64,000 nucleotides of DNA from CAWAYH01 sp963786195. Lineage in GTDB: Bacteria; Acidobacteriota; Vicinamibacteria; Vicinamibacterales; 2-12-FULL-66-21. The stretch is taken from the NCBI GenBank assembly GCA_963786195.1, contig CAWAYH010000012.1:186001-250000 (forward strand), read 5' to 3'. A program made the position numbers and the translations under genes. Every line of letters begins with the position of its first letter. The first letter of the stretch is position 1. Under the pieces are notes generated by a model. It worked only from the letters and a program-made list of their open reading frames with translations, was not told where the DNA came from and ran no database searches. Of this stretch, positions 47,136 to 56,479 are shown in pieces.

Positions 47136-50100
47136 ATGAAGCTGACCATTCTGTGGACGGCCCTCCCCGCCGGACTGACGACCGACGGATCGAGCCTGCG
47201 GTTGTCGGTGCTCGTCACGCCCCGGCTCGATCCGACGCCCGAGGCGACGTCGTCCACCCTCGATTCGTTCGTCGCGATTCGTGACTGGCCCGCGCAGAGC
47301 ATCGATTTCAGCGTCGTGTTCACGCCAGGCGGCAGCACGCCGGCCACACGCGTGAGCGGGCAGCCGGCCGCGGACAAATGGGCCGCGATCTTTCCTGGCA
47401 GCACGCCGGTCGCGGGCTTCCCATTCGAGGACTACAGCACGCGTCGCATCGACTCCTACCCCGTCGTCAACGTCCAGGACTTTCTGCAGAAGCAGTACGC
47501 GCGCATCGGCAGGCTCTCACCGACGGAACTGCCGGCGATCGCGACGCTGGTCCAGAACGGATTCACGGCCATTCGTACGGTGGATCCCCTCGGTGAGCGC
47601 GGCCATGTGGAAGTGATCGATCTCCAGAAACGACGGGAGGCGGAATTGCGGAAGCTGTACGGCCCGCAGCACGCGCTCGCGCCGGCGCCTCCGAATCCTC
47701 CGCTGGACTTTTTCCAGGCCCAGTACTTCCTGCGGCCGCGGAGCTCCGGCGACCGGACGACGCCGGTGCCGAAGCCGGACTTCGATTTTCACAAGGCGCT
47801 CGGCTCGCTGGGCGACCACCCTGAGCTGCTCCGCCTGCTGGGCCTGATCATCGACGTGACCGTGCCGCTCGATGGTCAGGCCGGTTCGGGAACGGTGCAG
47901 GTCGTGCCCTCGAAGGCGTTCACCAGCGTGGATATCTCCGGGCGCACGCGCTACGCGCTCGACACCGCGGCGAAGCGCTTCGTGGCCGCGCCGGCGGCAG
48001 GATCCGATCTCGCGCCAGGCTGGTTGCGGCTCGAGACGCCCGAGCACAGCCTGGTGCAGGTCGACACCGATGGCGCCGCGCTGCAAGGCCATCGAGTTCG
48101 CCAACCATCTCGCGCTGAGAAACGCGGGGTGGCGTGGGTCCATGGATTCGGAAACGACGGCAGGTCTGCCAGCGCTTCGCAGCGGAGGCGTCGCCCTCGT
48201 CCGCACGGGTCGCGCGCTGAAACAGTCGGGCGCGTTCAAGAAGGTCACCGACACCAACAACGCGCTCGACCCCGCCGATCCCCCCGAGTTCTCCGCCGAC
48301 GACCTCATGCGCGGCTACCGCGTGGACGTCGAGGACTTCGGCAACTGGTCGTCGCTCTGCCGTCGCCGCGCCACGTACCGCTTCGTCCGTTTGCAGAACC
48401 TCGAGCTGCCGCCTGTCGTCGGCGAGGGCATCGTGACGGCGTCGATGATGCAGGATGCCGACGAGACCAAGAAGGACGGAAGTGCTGCTGCACGAGGCGC
48501 TCTTCCACTGGGACGGCTGGAGTCTGGCTACGCCGCGTCCCGGGATGGCGATTGCGAAGCCTCGCGAACTGCAAGCCGGCGAGCACCCGTACGAGGAGCA
48601 ACTGCACAACCCGTCCGGCACCCCGCTCGAGCTCGAGATCGACACCGCGCCCGTCAACGGCTCCCTGCCGCGGTTGCGCTTCGGCCGCGGTTATCGACTG
48701 CGCGCGCGCGCGGTGGATGTCGCCGGCAACAGCGAATCGTTCGAGTCGCCGGACGCCACCCACGCGTCGCCGTCGGTCACCTATCGCCGCTTCGAGCCAG
48801 TGGAAGCGCCGGCGCTGCTTGTCACGACGAACGAGCCGCTGTCGAATCTGCCAGGCGAATCGGCTGCGAGGCTGGTCATCCGCAGCCGGAACGCCGACGA
48901 GTCGCTGGATGGCGTCGTCTCGCCCGAGGTCTCGTCGCGCGCGGTGCTCCCGCCGCGCACGTCCGTGACGATGGTCGAGCAGAGCGGGCTGCTCGATACG
49001 CCGACCGGCCTGGACGACAGCTTCGCAACGTGGGACTTGCTCGCCACGAAGGACGAGACGATGCTGCCGGAGAGCGCGCCGGCGACGCCGGCGGAGGTCC
49101 CTTACCTGCCCGATCCGTTCGCCGTCGGCGCGGCATTTCGCAACCTGCCAGGCACGGCGGCGGGATCGACGCTCAGCGTCTCCTTCGAAGCGGCGGCCGA
49201 CTGGATCCGGGCGAAGCCGTTTACGCTCGCCACCCTGGAGGACTCCGGTCCGCCCGACTGGAATCCGGCCACTCGCGTCCTGACCGTCAAGCTGCCAAAG
49301 GCTGCCGTGGCGAAGGTGCGCTTGAGCGCGCTCGTCACCGCGGCGGATCTCGATCGGATGGCCGTGTGGCAATGGATCGCTGACGAGGCGTTCGACGCGA
49401 CCGAGGAGGCAAAACTCGAGGCGCTCGCGCTGACCGGCGGCCACTGGATGGTTACGCCCTTCCGCGACATCACGCTGGTGCACGCGGTGCTCCAGCCGCT
49501 GGCGCGGCCGGAGGTCAAGGCGCTCGATCCGAAAAAGAGTCTGGGCGCTACGTTCGCTGCGGTCGGCGGGCGCGTGGCGGTGCATGCGGCCAGCACGGGC
49601 AAGATCGATCTGCTCGCAGCATGGACCGAACCGACGGGCTTCGGTCCCGCCGCGACGCATGTCACGAGCGGCGGATCGCACGCATTCGACGTGACGGTGC
49701 ACGATCCCCTCGCGAGCGAGCTGTCGTGGTCGCCGGCTGACGGGAAGCGTCACGAGTTCGGAGACACGAAATACCGGCGCGTGCATTACACCGCCGTGGC
49801 GACCACGCGGTTCCGCGACTACTTTCCGGAGGCCGAGACGTCGGACCCGGCAGACGTCAGCCGCGACAGCGTTGCAGGCGTTCGATGTCGACGTCCTCAA
49901 CTCGGCGCGGCCCGCCGCCCCGGACCTGCTCTACATCATTCCCACGTTCACGTGGGAAGCCGGCCCTGACGATCGGGGACACTACAGCAGTCGACGAGGA
50001 GGTCTGCGCGTGTACCTGCGCGCACCGTGGTATTCCTCAGGCGACGGCGAGCTGCTGGGTGTGGTCATCTGGCCGGCGCCGGCAGACGGCTGTTCGGGCC

Positions 50101-50859
50101 CGCCCGTCCGAGCAGGATCCCGAGAAGATCGAGCAGTTGCAGCGCTACTCCAGCCAGTGGGGGCGGGATCCGATCTGGCGCACGGGCGCCGTGCACCGGA
50201 CTCCGGCGCTCAAGTGCTTTACACGCGCCGCGACCGTCGAGAACGCGCTGTCGATCGAAGAGGACTCGCATTTGATGTCGGTGGCCGCGCACGACATCGG
50301 CTTCGACGACGATCGAGAGCTGTTCTACAGCGACGTCGAGATCGATGCCGGACCGAGCTATTTTCCGTTCGTGCGCCTGGCGCTGGCGCGGTACCAGCCC
50401 AAGTCGGTACAGGGCGCGGAGCTGTCGCGGGTCGTCCTCGCGGACTTCGTGCAGTTCGCGCCCGACAGATTGTGCTGGGTGGCCCGCGAGCCTGATGACC
50501 CGCGGCTTCTGCGGGTGGTCGTGTCGGGCACCGGCTATCAACTCAACCGATCGTTCCCGTGCACGAGCACGATCGAAGCGCGCCTCGAACGCTTTCTGAC
50601 CGATCTGGGCTGGGTCCCGGTTTCGCTGCAGCCGACCACGCTGACGAACGTGCAGGCCGTGCAGACGCTTGCCGCGTGGGAAGGATCGATGACGCTGCCG
50701 TCCAGCGGGCCGGACGCACGTTTCCGGGTTGTCGTCGAGGAGTGGGAGTCGTTTCTGGCGGACGCGCCGGCGGTGTCCCTGCCGCCCAATGCGCCGTTCG
50801 GTGAGGGACGCCAGCGCCGTCTCGTCTACGCGGACGCGGTCGAGATTCCGCTCGCCTGA
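47136..50859 (+). CDS. second giant protein of unknown function, about 1,240 residues (frameshifted)
   Basis: Starts MKLTILWTALPAGLTTDGSS at ATG 47136 and ends at TGA 50859, read through frame changes near 48088, 48478, 49870 and 50080. No known family is recognised; no signal peptide or membrane helix. Notable parts are VNVQDFLQKQYARIGRL near residue 110, and fibronectin-like strands LRFGRGYRLRARAVDVAGNS (about residues 510-530). Others are VHYTAVATTRFRDYFPEAET and, near the C-terminus, the clean stretch IDAGPSYFPFVRLALARYQP and VLADFVQFAPDRLCWVAREP. Large, beta-rich and cytosolic-looking, like its upstream partner. The gene is followed by a strong stem-loop at 50871. I infer that the two proteins act together; nothing in the sequence shows an enzyme active site. 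Confidence 0.65.
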
Positions 50860-50870
50860 TCTCGAGTCTC

Positions 50871-50893
50871 TCCGAGGGGCTTCGCCCCTCGGA
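50871..50893 (+). terminator. strong stem-loop closing the giant-gene operon
   Basis: TCCGAGGGGC-TTC-GCCCCTCGGA is a perfect 10-base stem 11 bases after the stop, including a C-TTCG-G type loop. It lacks a T-run but is by far the strongest hairpin in the area. The 110 bases beyond it contain further GC-rich partial repeats and no gene. Confidence 0.55.
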
Positions 50894-51004
50894 CTCCCCC
50901 ACACGCTCTCTCGCGCGCCGCTTCGCCGGCGCACTCCGGTCGCGTGGCTCGCTCGCGATGCTCGCTCGCGCCGTGGAACGAGCGGCAGGGTTTTGAGACA
51001 GCTT

Positions 51005-51235
51005 CTAATGCAGAGCCAGCAGCGCCGAGAGCACGGTGACGTACGCCACTGCGGAATAGGCCACCACCAGCAGCACACGACGACGCGTGGAGAACTGACG
51101 CCATGCGGCGACCGGATGGACCAGCACGGCAAGGGATCGACCGATGAGGACCTCGAACACCGAGCTGAGGTGAACACGGGGAGCCCCGGTCTCGCCTTTG
51201 GCCGGCTTGCGGGTTCGTACCTTGATCGTGATCAT
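51005..51235 (-). CDS. small single-helix membrane protein divergent from ECF sigma gene
   Basis: 76 residues from ATG 51235. The basic N-terminal half (MITIKVRTRKPAKGETGAPR) is followed by an amphipathic stretch with VFEVLIGRSLAVLVHPVAAW and a C-terminal hydrophobic helix (VLLVVAYSAVAYVTVLSALL). No family recognised. It lies divergent to the ECF sigma gene with 190 bases between; a link to that regulon is possible but unshown. Confidence 0.55.
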   Translation of the reverse strand: MITIKVRTRKPAKGETGAPRVHLSSVFEVLIGRSLAVLVHPVAAWRQFSTRRRVLLVVAYSAVAYVTVLSALLALH

Positions 51236-51425
51236 GCGCCTCTCGTCCTTGCTCGCGTGATGGCAAGAACCCCGCCAGCCGTATCTCAGCAGAAAACAAG
51301 GAATTCCGGTGTCGTGCGACTGATGTCCCGTCCCGTTTCCGCAGACCGTAGTCAACCTGTCGCGTGACAATCGGGCGCGTTCTCCAGGGCCCGCGTCACA
51401 AACATGGGCGGGGTGCGTTATACCT

Positions 51426-51976
51426 GTGGCTGAACGAATGGAAGTCCCCACTAACGTGAGCCAGGCCGCGCAGGCCCTGTTCGAGGAGCACGGAGCGGCG
51501 GTGTACCGATTCGTGCTGGTCCTCGTCCGGCACCATCAGGACGCCGAGGACGTCGTGCAGGAGACGTTCCTCAAACTCCTGCGGCACCTGGAGCGCCGGC
51601 GGCGACACGCGAAACCTGCGCGGCTGGCTGTTCACCGTGGCGGCGCATGCGGCGCGCGATCGGCAGCGGCGGCGGGGGCGATGGGTGCCCTGGTCGACGG
51701 CGCACGAGGCACAGCGTCCCGCCGTCCGGTGCTGCCCGACGAAGACGGCCGTCTGGAGGACGCGCGCGAGGCGCTGCAGCGATTGCCCGACCGCGATCGC
51801 CTGCTGCTCGCGCTGCGCGCGCAGGGCTTGTCTACCGCGAGATCGCCGCGGCGGCGCGAATCAGGCCGACGTCGGTCGGCCGGCTGCTGGCGCGCGCGGT
51901 CGGGCGATGGGGACGCGCTGCGCGCAGGGCACGGTTCGCGGGAAGCCGACAGGCATGGACTCGTATGACTGTCTGA
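51426..51976 (+). CDS. ECF-type RNA polymerase sigma factor (frameshifted)
   Basis: Region 2 is intact: AQALFEEHGAAVYRFVLVLV then HHQDAEDVVQETFLKLLRHL. After frame changes near 51600, 51710 and 51830 it continues GWLFTVAAHAARDRQRRRGR, then LEDAREALQRLPDRDRLLLA and region 4 YREIAAAARIRPTSVGRLLA, with a stop at 51976. GTG 51426 or ATG 51438 is the start. The next reading frame (ATG 51956) overlaps the end and encodes the membrane protein expected to hold the sigma factor inactive. Which promoters it recognises cannot be told; GTTATACCTG just upstream may hold its own -10. Confidence 0.75.
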
Positions 51977-53093
51977 ACGATATCAGATTCAGGCGTCGCT
52001 GACGGCGAAGCGGCGGACCAAGGTGCGGCACGCACGCGGCGTCGTGCGCGCGGCTGCGCCGACGCGGTGCGCGAACGCGCGGCGCGGATGTCGGCGATCC
52101 AGCGCACGCGATCGACGTCCCGCCGTCGAGATGCCGGCCGCGGCTGGCGCAGCGCAGGATCGAGCGCGCGCTGGCGCGAGGGCCCGGCGCGAGGGCGCCA
52201 CGCGCCTCCGCAGGACGCGCCGCCGGCAGGCGGCGGCGGGCATCTGGAGCGGCCTCGCCGTCGCGGCCGCGACGCTCGTCGCGATTCTCTTCGTCGCGCC
52301 GATGATCAAGGAGGCCGACGCGACGGTCTCCGCCGCCGAGATCCTCGCGAAGTCGGCGAGCCGGCTGTCGCGCGAGCGGTCACGTCCGGCGTCGAGGTCG
52401 CTCGAGTACGAGCTCGTGCTCGACGGCGTGCCGAACGACATGATGCCCGATCACGCCGACGGCACGTATCGCGTGAAGCAGGTGATCGATCACGACGTCC
52501 CCGGCCGCTTTCGCTTCGCGAGCTATGGCGCCGACGGCCGGCTGATGTCCTCGATCGCGCAGGATCCGGCGTCGGGCCGCCGCGTGATGACGATTCGCAG
52601 TCGAAGGGCAGCCGTACCGGTTCGAGGTCACGTCTGCCGGCGAAGTCGCTGCCGCTGTCGCTCGCCGGAGATGGAGCGGCTTCACATGGAGGCGTCGATC
52701 GCGATGATGCAGGCGAGCGGCAACCAGCTGCTCGAGGTGATCGACACGACCGCACGGGCGGCAGTACCGCATCGACGTGCCGCGCGTAGACGCCGAGTCC
52801 ACGCACGAACCCGTGTGGGATCTGACGAGGCGCACGTGCTCATCGACGCGAGCGACTATCACATCGTCGAATTCGCGGTCAAGGGCACGTTCCTGAAGCA
52901 GCCCTACAGCGTGTCGTACCGGCTGATCGCGCGCGACGTCGTCGCCGCAGGTCGCGTTGCCGCCGGCGACGTTCGAGGTGCCGGCACGAGGCCGGCGCGA
53001 TCGTGATCAGGGGCGAAGGCATCGCCGATTCCGGCGCGCGACGCGCTGGTGCTCGCGCTGCGCGAGCTGACGAGGCTGAAGCAGGCGCGGTAA
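51956..53093 (+). CDS. membrane-anchored anti-sigma-like protein (frameshifted)
   Basis: Reconstructed product of about 375 residues. A short cytoplasmic start (MDSYDCLNDIRF) and an Arg/Ala-rich stretch of unclear frame lead to one transmembrane helix (GIWSGLAVAAATLVAILFVA, about 52240-52299). The extracytoplasmic part follows: ATVSAAEILAKSASRLSRER, then VPNDMMPDHADGTYRVKQVI and MERLHMEASIAMMQASGNQL, ending LRELTRLKQAR with TAA 53091-53093. The extracytoplasmic region resembles RseB/LolA-like lipid-binding folds in pattern. Overlap with the ECF sigma gene and the topology support an anti-sigma role. The 5' half has at least six indels, so the cytoplasmic domain cannot be read reliably. Confidence 0.55.
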
Positions 53094-53096
53094 GTG

Positions 53097-54012
53097 ATGG
53101 CCGACGCGGCGATTCGCGTCGACGGCCTCACGAAGTACTACGGCGCCGTCGTCGGGATCGAGGACCTCTCGTTCGAGGTCGGCGCGCGGCGAGGTCTACG
53201 GCTTCCTCGGCGCCAACGGCGCCGGCAAGACGACGACGATCCGGCTGCTGCTCGACCTGTTGCGCCCGTCGCGCGGCGCGCGCCGCGGTGCTCGGCGTTC
53301 GACTGCCACCGCGACAGCCTCGCGGCGCGACGGCAGATCGGCTACCTGCCCGGCGATCTGCCCATGTATCCGGACCTGAGCGCCGCGCGACTATCTCGCG
53401 CTACCTGTCGACGGCTCGGACGGCCGTCCGGTTCGCGCGCGCTACCTGGCCGAGCTGCTCGGCGCTTCGACGTCAGCGACGTCGATCTGCGCCGGCGGCT
53501 TGCGTGACCAGTCGCACGGGATGAAACAGAAGATCGGCATCGTCCAGGCGCTGATGGCGCGGCCCGCCGTTGCTGATCCTCGACGAGCCGACGGCGGGTC
53601 TCGATCCGTTCATGGTGCAGGCGTTCCGCGAAACGCGTCGACGGAGCTGAAGCGCGGCGGCGAGACGACGGTGTTTCTGTCGTCGCACGTCCTGACGGAA
53701 GTGAAGTCGACGTGCGATCGGATCGGCCTCATCCGCGGCGGGCGCATGGTCGCGACCGGCACCATCGACGTCCTCAAGCAGAGTGCCGCGCGCACGGTCA
53801 CCGTCGACTTCAGCCTGCCCGTCGAGGGCCAGCCGCCGCCGCTGCCCGGTGTCACCCTTCGCTCGAGGTCGGCGTGTCAGTGGGTGCTCGACGTCCAGGG
53901 TCCCATGGGTCCGCTCATCGTCGCGCTGTCCTCTTATCCGGTCCTTGATATCGACGTCGAGACCTTCAAGCTGGAGGACTACGTCGCCCGTCACTATTCG
54001 GAGGCATCGTGA
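53097..54012 (+). CDS. ABC transporter ATP-binding protein (frameshifted 5' half)
   Basis: Starts ATG 53097, three bases past the previous stop. It reads IRVDGLTKYYGAVVGIEDLS, then Walker A FLGANGAGKTTTIRLLLDLL (about 53203-53262), the Q-loop region IGYLPGDLPMYPDLS, the signature SHGMKQKIGIVQALMARPAV (53510-53570, degenerate LSGGQ-equivalent), Walker B LILDEPTAGLD, and the switch His in TTVFLSSHVLTEV. The C-terminal 120 residues are clean, to TGA 54012. Insertions near 53190, 53280, 53310, 53385, 53570 and 53640 break the first half. It pairs with the overlapping permease as an ABC-2-type exporter. Confidence 0.85.
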
Positions 54013-54860
54013 CTGTCAGCGACATCGCAACACCGCGCGCTCAGTTCCGCTCGATGCTGCCGGCCCTCGTGTGGCGATCCGCCACGCAGGCGCGCTTCAT
54101 CGTCATCGGCTGCGTGTTCGTGCTGGCGGGACTCCAGCTCGTCCTCGTTGGCCAGGCGTCCGCGCTGGAGGAACACAACTCGTTCGACCGGATGGCGGAG
54201 TTCGTGCCCGCATTCCTGCAACGTGGACTCGGCAGCCAGGCGATGCTGCTCGCGAGCTTCAAGGGCACCGTCGCCTTCGGCTACTTTCATCCCGTCGTGG
54301 CCGTACTGATCTCGGTGCTGGCCATTTACATCGTCACCGAGCCGGCGCGTGAGGTGGAGTCGGGGCTGGTCGACGTCACGCTGGCGCGGCCGGTGCCGCG
54401 GCACTTCCTGATTACACGTTCGCTGCTGCTCGCAGCGGCTGTGCTGACGGCGACGGCGCTCCTCATGGCCAGCGCCACGCAGGCAGGCCTGGTTATCTTT
54501 GCCTCGCCCTCGTTCGACGCTCCGTCACTTGCTGCCATAGGCCGGCTGCTCCTCCACCTGCTGGCAGTCGCGTCATGTTTTGCCGGCATCGGCATCGCCC
54601 TCGCCTCGGGCGCACGCCGTTGGAGTACCGCGTTCGCGACCGCTGTTCTGCTGACGGTCGTGCTCTACCTCGTTGATTTCGTGGCCATCGGATGGCGGCC
54701 GCTGCGGTTGATTGCCTGGATGTCGCCCTTCCACTACTACCCGGCTCTCTCGATTCTCACGGGCGATGCGCCCGCGTGGCGGAACATCCTGATCCTGACG
54801 GCCGCGACCGCGGGCTTCTGTTCGGTGGGCTACTGGCGGTTCGGCAGACGCGATCTGTAG
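54009..54860 (+). CDS. ABC-2-type transporter permease
   Basis: 283 residues, intact. GTG 54009 overlaps the ATPase stop (GTGA). Six hydrophobic segments: FIVIGCVFVLAGLQLVLVGQ, FHPVVAVLISVLAIYIVTEP, LITRSLLLAAAVLTATALLM, LLLHLLAVASCFAGIGIALA, TAFATAVLLTVVLYLVDFVA and ILILTAATAGFCSVGYWRFG. EVESGLVDVTLARPVPRHFL is the coupling loop typical of ABC-2 permeases, which export drugs, lipids or polysaccharides. Only one permease gene is present, so a homodimer is expected. Confidence 0.82.
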   Translation: MTVSDIATPRAQFRSMLPALVWRSATQARFIVIGCVFVLAGLQLVLVGQASALEEHNSFDRMAEFVPAFLQRGLGSQAMLLASFKGTVAFGYFHPVVAVLISVLAIYIVTEPAREVESGLVDVTLARPVPRHFLITRSLLLAAAVLTATALLMASATQAGLVIFASPSFDAPSLAAIGRLLLHLLAVASCFAGIGIALASGARRWSTAFATAVLLTVVLYLVDFVAIGWRPLRLIAWMSPFHYYPALSILTGDAPAWRNILILTAATAGFCSVGYWRFGRRDL

Positions 54861-54884
54861 CGTAACTGACGGGGAGAAGAATTC

Positions 54885-55487
54885 GTGGGCATGCGTGTAG
54901 AGCCGGCCGACTTCCACAAACTCAACCCGCACTGCCACGCGCTTCTCAGCGACGTGCCTCTCCACGACGTGTGGGCGATTCCGCTGCAGGGCGGGGGACC
55001 CGGTCGCAGCCTCCAGGATGCGCGTGCGTTCTTGTTCGGCGGCCGGCGTCCACTGCTGGTCTCGCGGTTCGAGGACTATTCGCGCTGCGATTCGCCCTGG
55101 GTCGAGCGTTCGGATGGGATGACGAGCGCCATGATCCGATCGGCACGTCGTACATCCACCGTCTCGCTGAAGCCGATCGCTCGCTGTCTCAGGTTCTTCC
55201 GGGGACTCGCGAGGGCCCGTTTCGAGTGCTCTACGTGTTGGGTAACGAAGTCGCTCAGCGAGCTTCGCAATGCGATCGTGCATGCCTTCCTGGCGCTGGC
55301 TCTCACGCCAAGCCCCGGCGGGTACACGCTCTACATGGCGGTCTACGTGAAGTCAGTGAGTCGTTTCAGTACGCTCTACATGACCCTGATCGATCCGTTT
55401 CGCCGTCTCATGGTGTACCCGGCCCTCGGCAGGCTCGCCCAGCAACGCTGGTCGCGCGCCATGCTGGCAAACCAGAGCTCGACGTAA
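54885..55487 (+). CDS. DUF2867-like protein (frameshifted)
   Basis: GTG 54885 (or ATG 54891) with GGGGAG upstream. Reads VEPADFHKLNPHCHALLSDV, PLHDVWAIPLQGG and ARAFLFGGRRPLLVSRFE. Two compensating frame changes near 55070 and 55240 span an alternative-frame segment (FALRFALGRAFGWDDERHDP, GPFRVLYVLGNEV). It returns to ATVHAFLALAL-like sequence, YTLYMAVYVKSVSRFSTLYM and TLIDPFRRLMVYPALGRLAQ, with a stop at 55487. The C-terminal YM-x-LIDPFRRLxVYPALL is characteristic of DUF2867, found alone or at the end of SDR-type proteins. The function is unknown. Probably last in the ABC exporter operon. Confidence 0.65.
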   Translation: MGMRVEPADFHKLNPHCHALLSDVPLHDVWAIPLQGGGPGRSLQDARAFLFGGRRPLLVSRFEDYSRCDSPWVERSDGMTSAMIRSARRTSTVSLKPIARCLRFFRGLARARFECSTCWVTKSLSELRNAIVHAFLALALTPSPGGYTLYMAVYVKSVSRFSTLYMTLIDPFRRLMVYPALGRLAQQRWSRAMLANQSST

Positions 55488-55518
55488 TTCAGCACGCGGC
55501 GCTTGGTCGCGTGATTCG

Positions 55519-56319
55519 TTATTTCGCCGTCGACAATCCGAATCCCTGAGCGACCTTGTCGAGGGCCGAGGCCGCCGTCGACCAGGCGGTCTGGGCTTCG
55601 GGGATCAGCTTCAGTCCCGACGCCGCTGCTCGAATTTTGGCCGCGCGCTCGAGGACCTGTCTGGCTTCGCCGCTCGCGGGCTTGCCATCTCCCACTTTTG
55701 AAGCGAGTGTCTTCGCGTCCTTGACCAGCGAATCGACTTCGCGCACCGCAGCTTCGCGGGTGGCCTGGGTAATCGTCGCGTCCGCCTTCAGGGATTTGTC
55801 GAGCGCATCCTTGTAGTCATCCGCTGCCTCCGCGAACTGCTTCGCGGCCTCCTCGACTTCTTCGTCGTTGAGGCGCTGGGCTGACCCCCCTTCGGGGAGC
55901 GGGAACGACGTCGAGTACACGCCCGCGAGCGTCACGAGGCTCGACCGCAGACGCTGCCACTCGCTCGCACCCTTGAAGTCTGGCCTCTGCTGCGAGATGA
56001 ATCGGTCGACGCCCGAACCCTGTTGCAAGACGGTCGTGACCTCGGCGCTGGCGGCGTACTTGTCCGCGAACCGGTCCTTCATCTTGTCCACATTCTCCTG
56101 GAGGTCGTCCAGGAACCGATTCACGTCCACCTCACCGGTGGAGCCTTTCAAGATGGCGTGTTTCAAGTCCCCGTCGAGCGCATCCTCGAAACGATCTCGC
56201 TCCTCGTCGATTTTCACCATCAGCTCCTTGACGGCTTTGTCCGGGATCCGGTCGGCCGCGGCCAGGATGCCCGACGCCAGGGCCACGGCGAACATGGCAA
56301 AGATAATTCGTCTGAACAT
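55519..56319 (-). CDS. secreted alpha-helical protein, unknown function
   Basis: 266 residues from ATG 56319, preferred over 56325 because AGGAG is then spaced 8 bases. A signal peptide (MFRRIIFAMFAVALASGILA) precedes an all-helical protein rich in Ala, Lys, Asp and Glu with heptad-like runs: IDEERDRFEDALDGDLKHAI, FLDDLQENVDKMKDRFADKY, EEVEEAAKQFAEAADDYKDA and VREVDSLVKDAKTLASKVGD. No catalytic motif. It may be a periplasmic coiled-coil or helical-bundle structural protein. Clean frame; convergent with DUF2867. Confidence 0.7.
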   Translation of the reverse strand: MFRRIIFAMFAVALASGILAAADRIPDKAVKELMVKIDEERDRFEDALDGDLKHAILKGSTGEVDVNRFLDDLQENVDKMKDRFADKYAASAEVTTVLQQGSGVDRFISQQRPDFKGASEWQRLRSSLVTLAGVYSTSFPLPEGGSAQRLNDEEVEEAAKQFAEAADDYKDALDKSLKADATITQATREAAVREVDSLVKDAKTLASKVGDGKPASGEARQVLERAAKIRAAASGLKLIPEAQTAWSTAASALDKVAQGFGLSTAK

Positions 56320-56479
56320 GGTCATTCTCCTGTTAGTCGACGCTTGCGTATGCAACCCCATGCCAGATCGGTCAGGGGGCATCGAGCGCAAGATCACGTG
56401 CAATCCGTGCGAGGGGCGCGCGACGGCATGGCGGTCGACCACGACATGTCGCGGAATGGACCCGGGCTGCTCCAGACGA

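Noticed and set aside
50894..51000. Small gene or attachment site after the giant-gene terminator
   Set aside because: Partial repeats such as GCTCGCTCGCGATGCTCGCT are low-complexity GC sequence; no frame or matching att sequence is seen.
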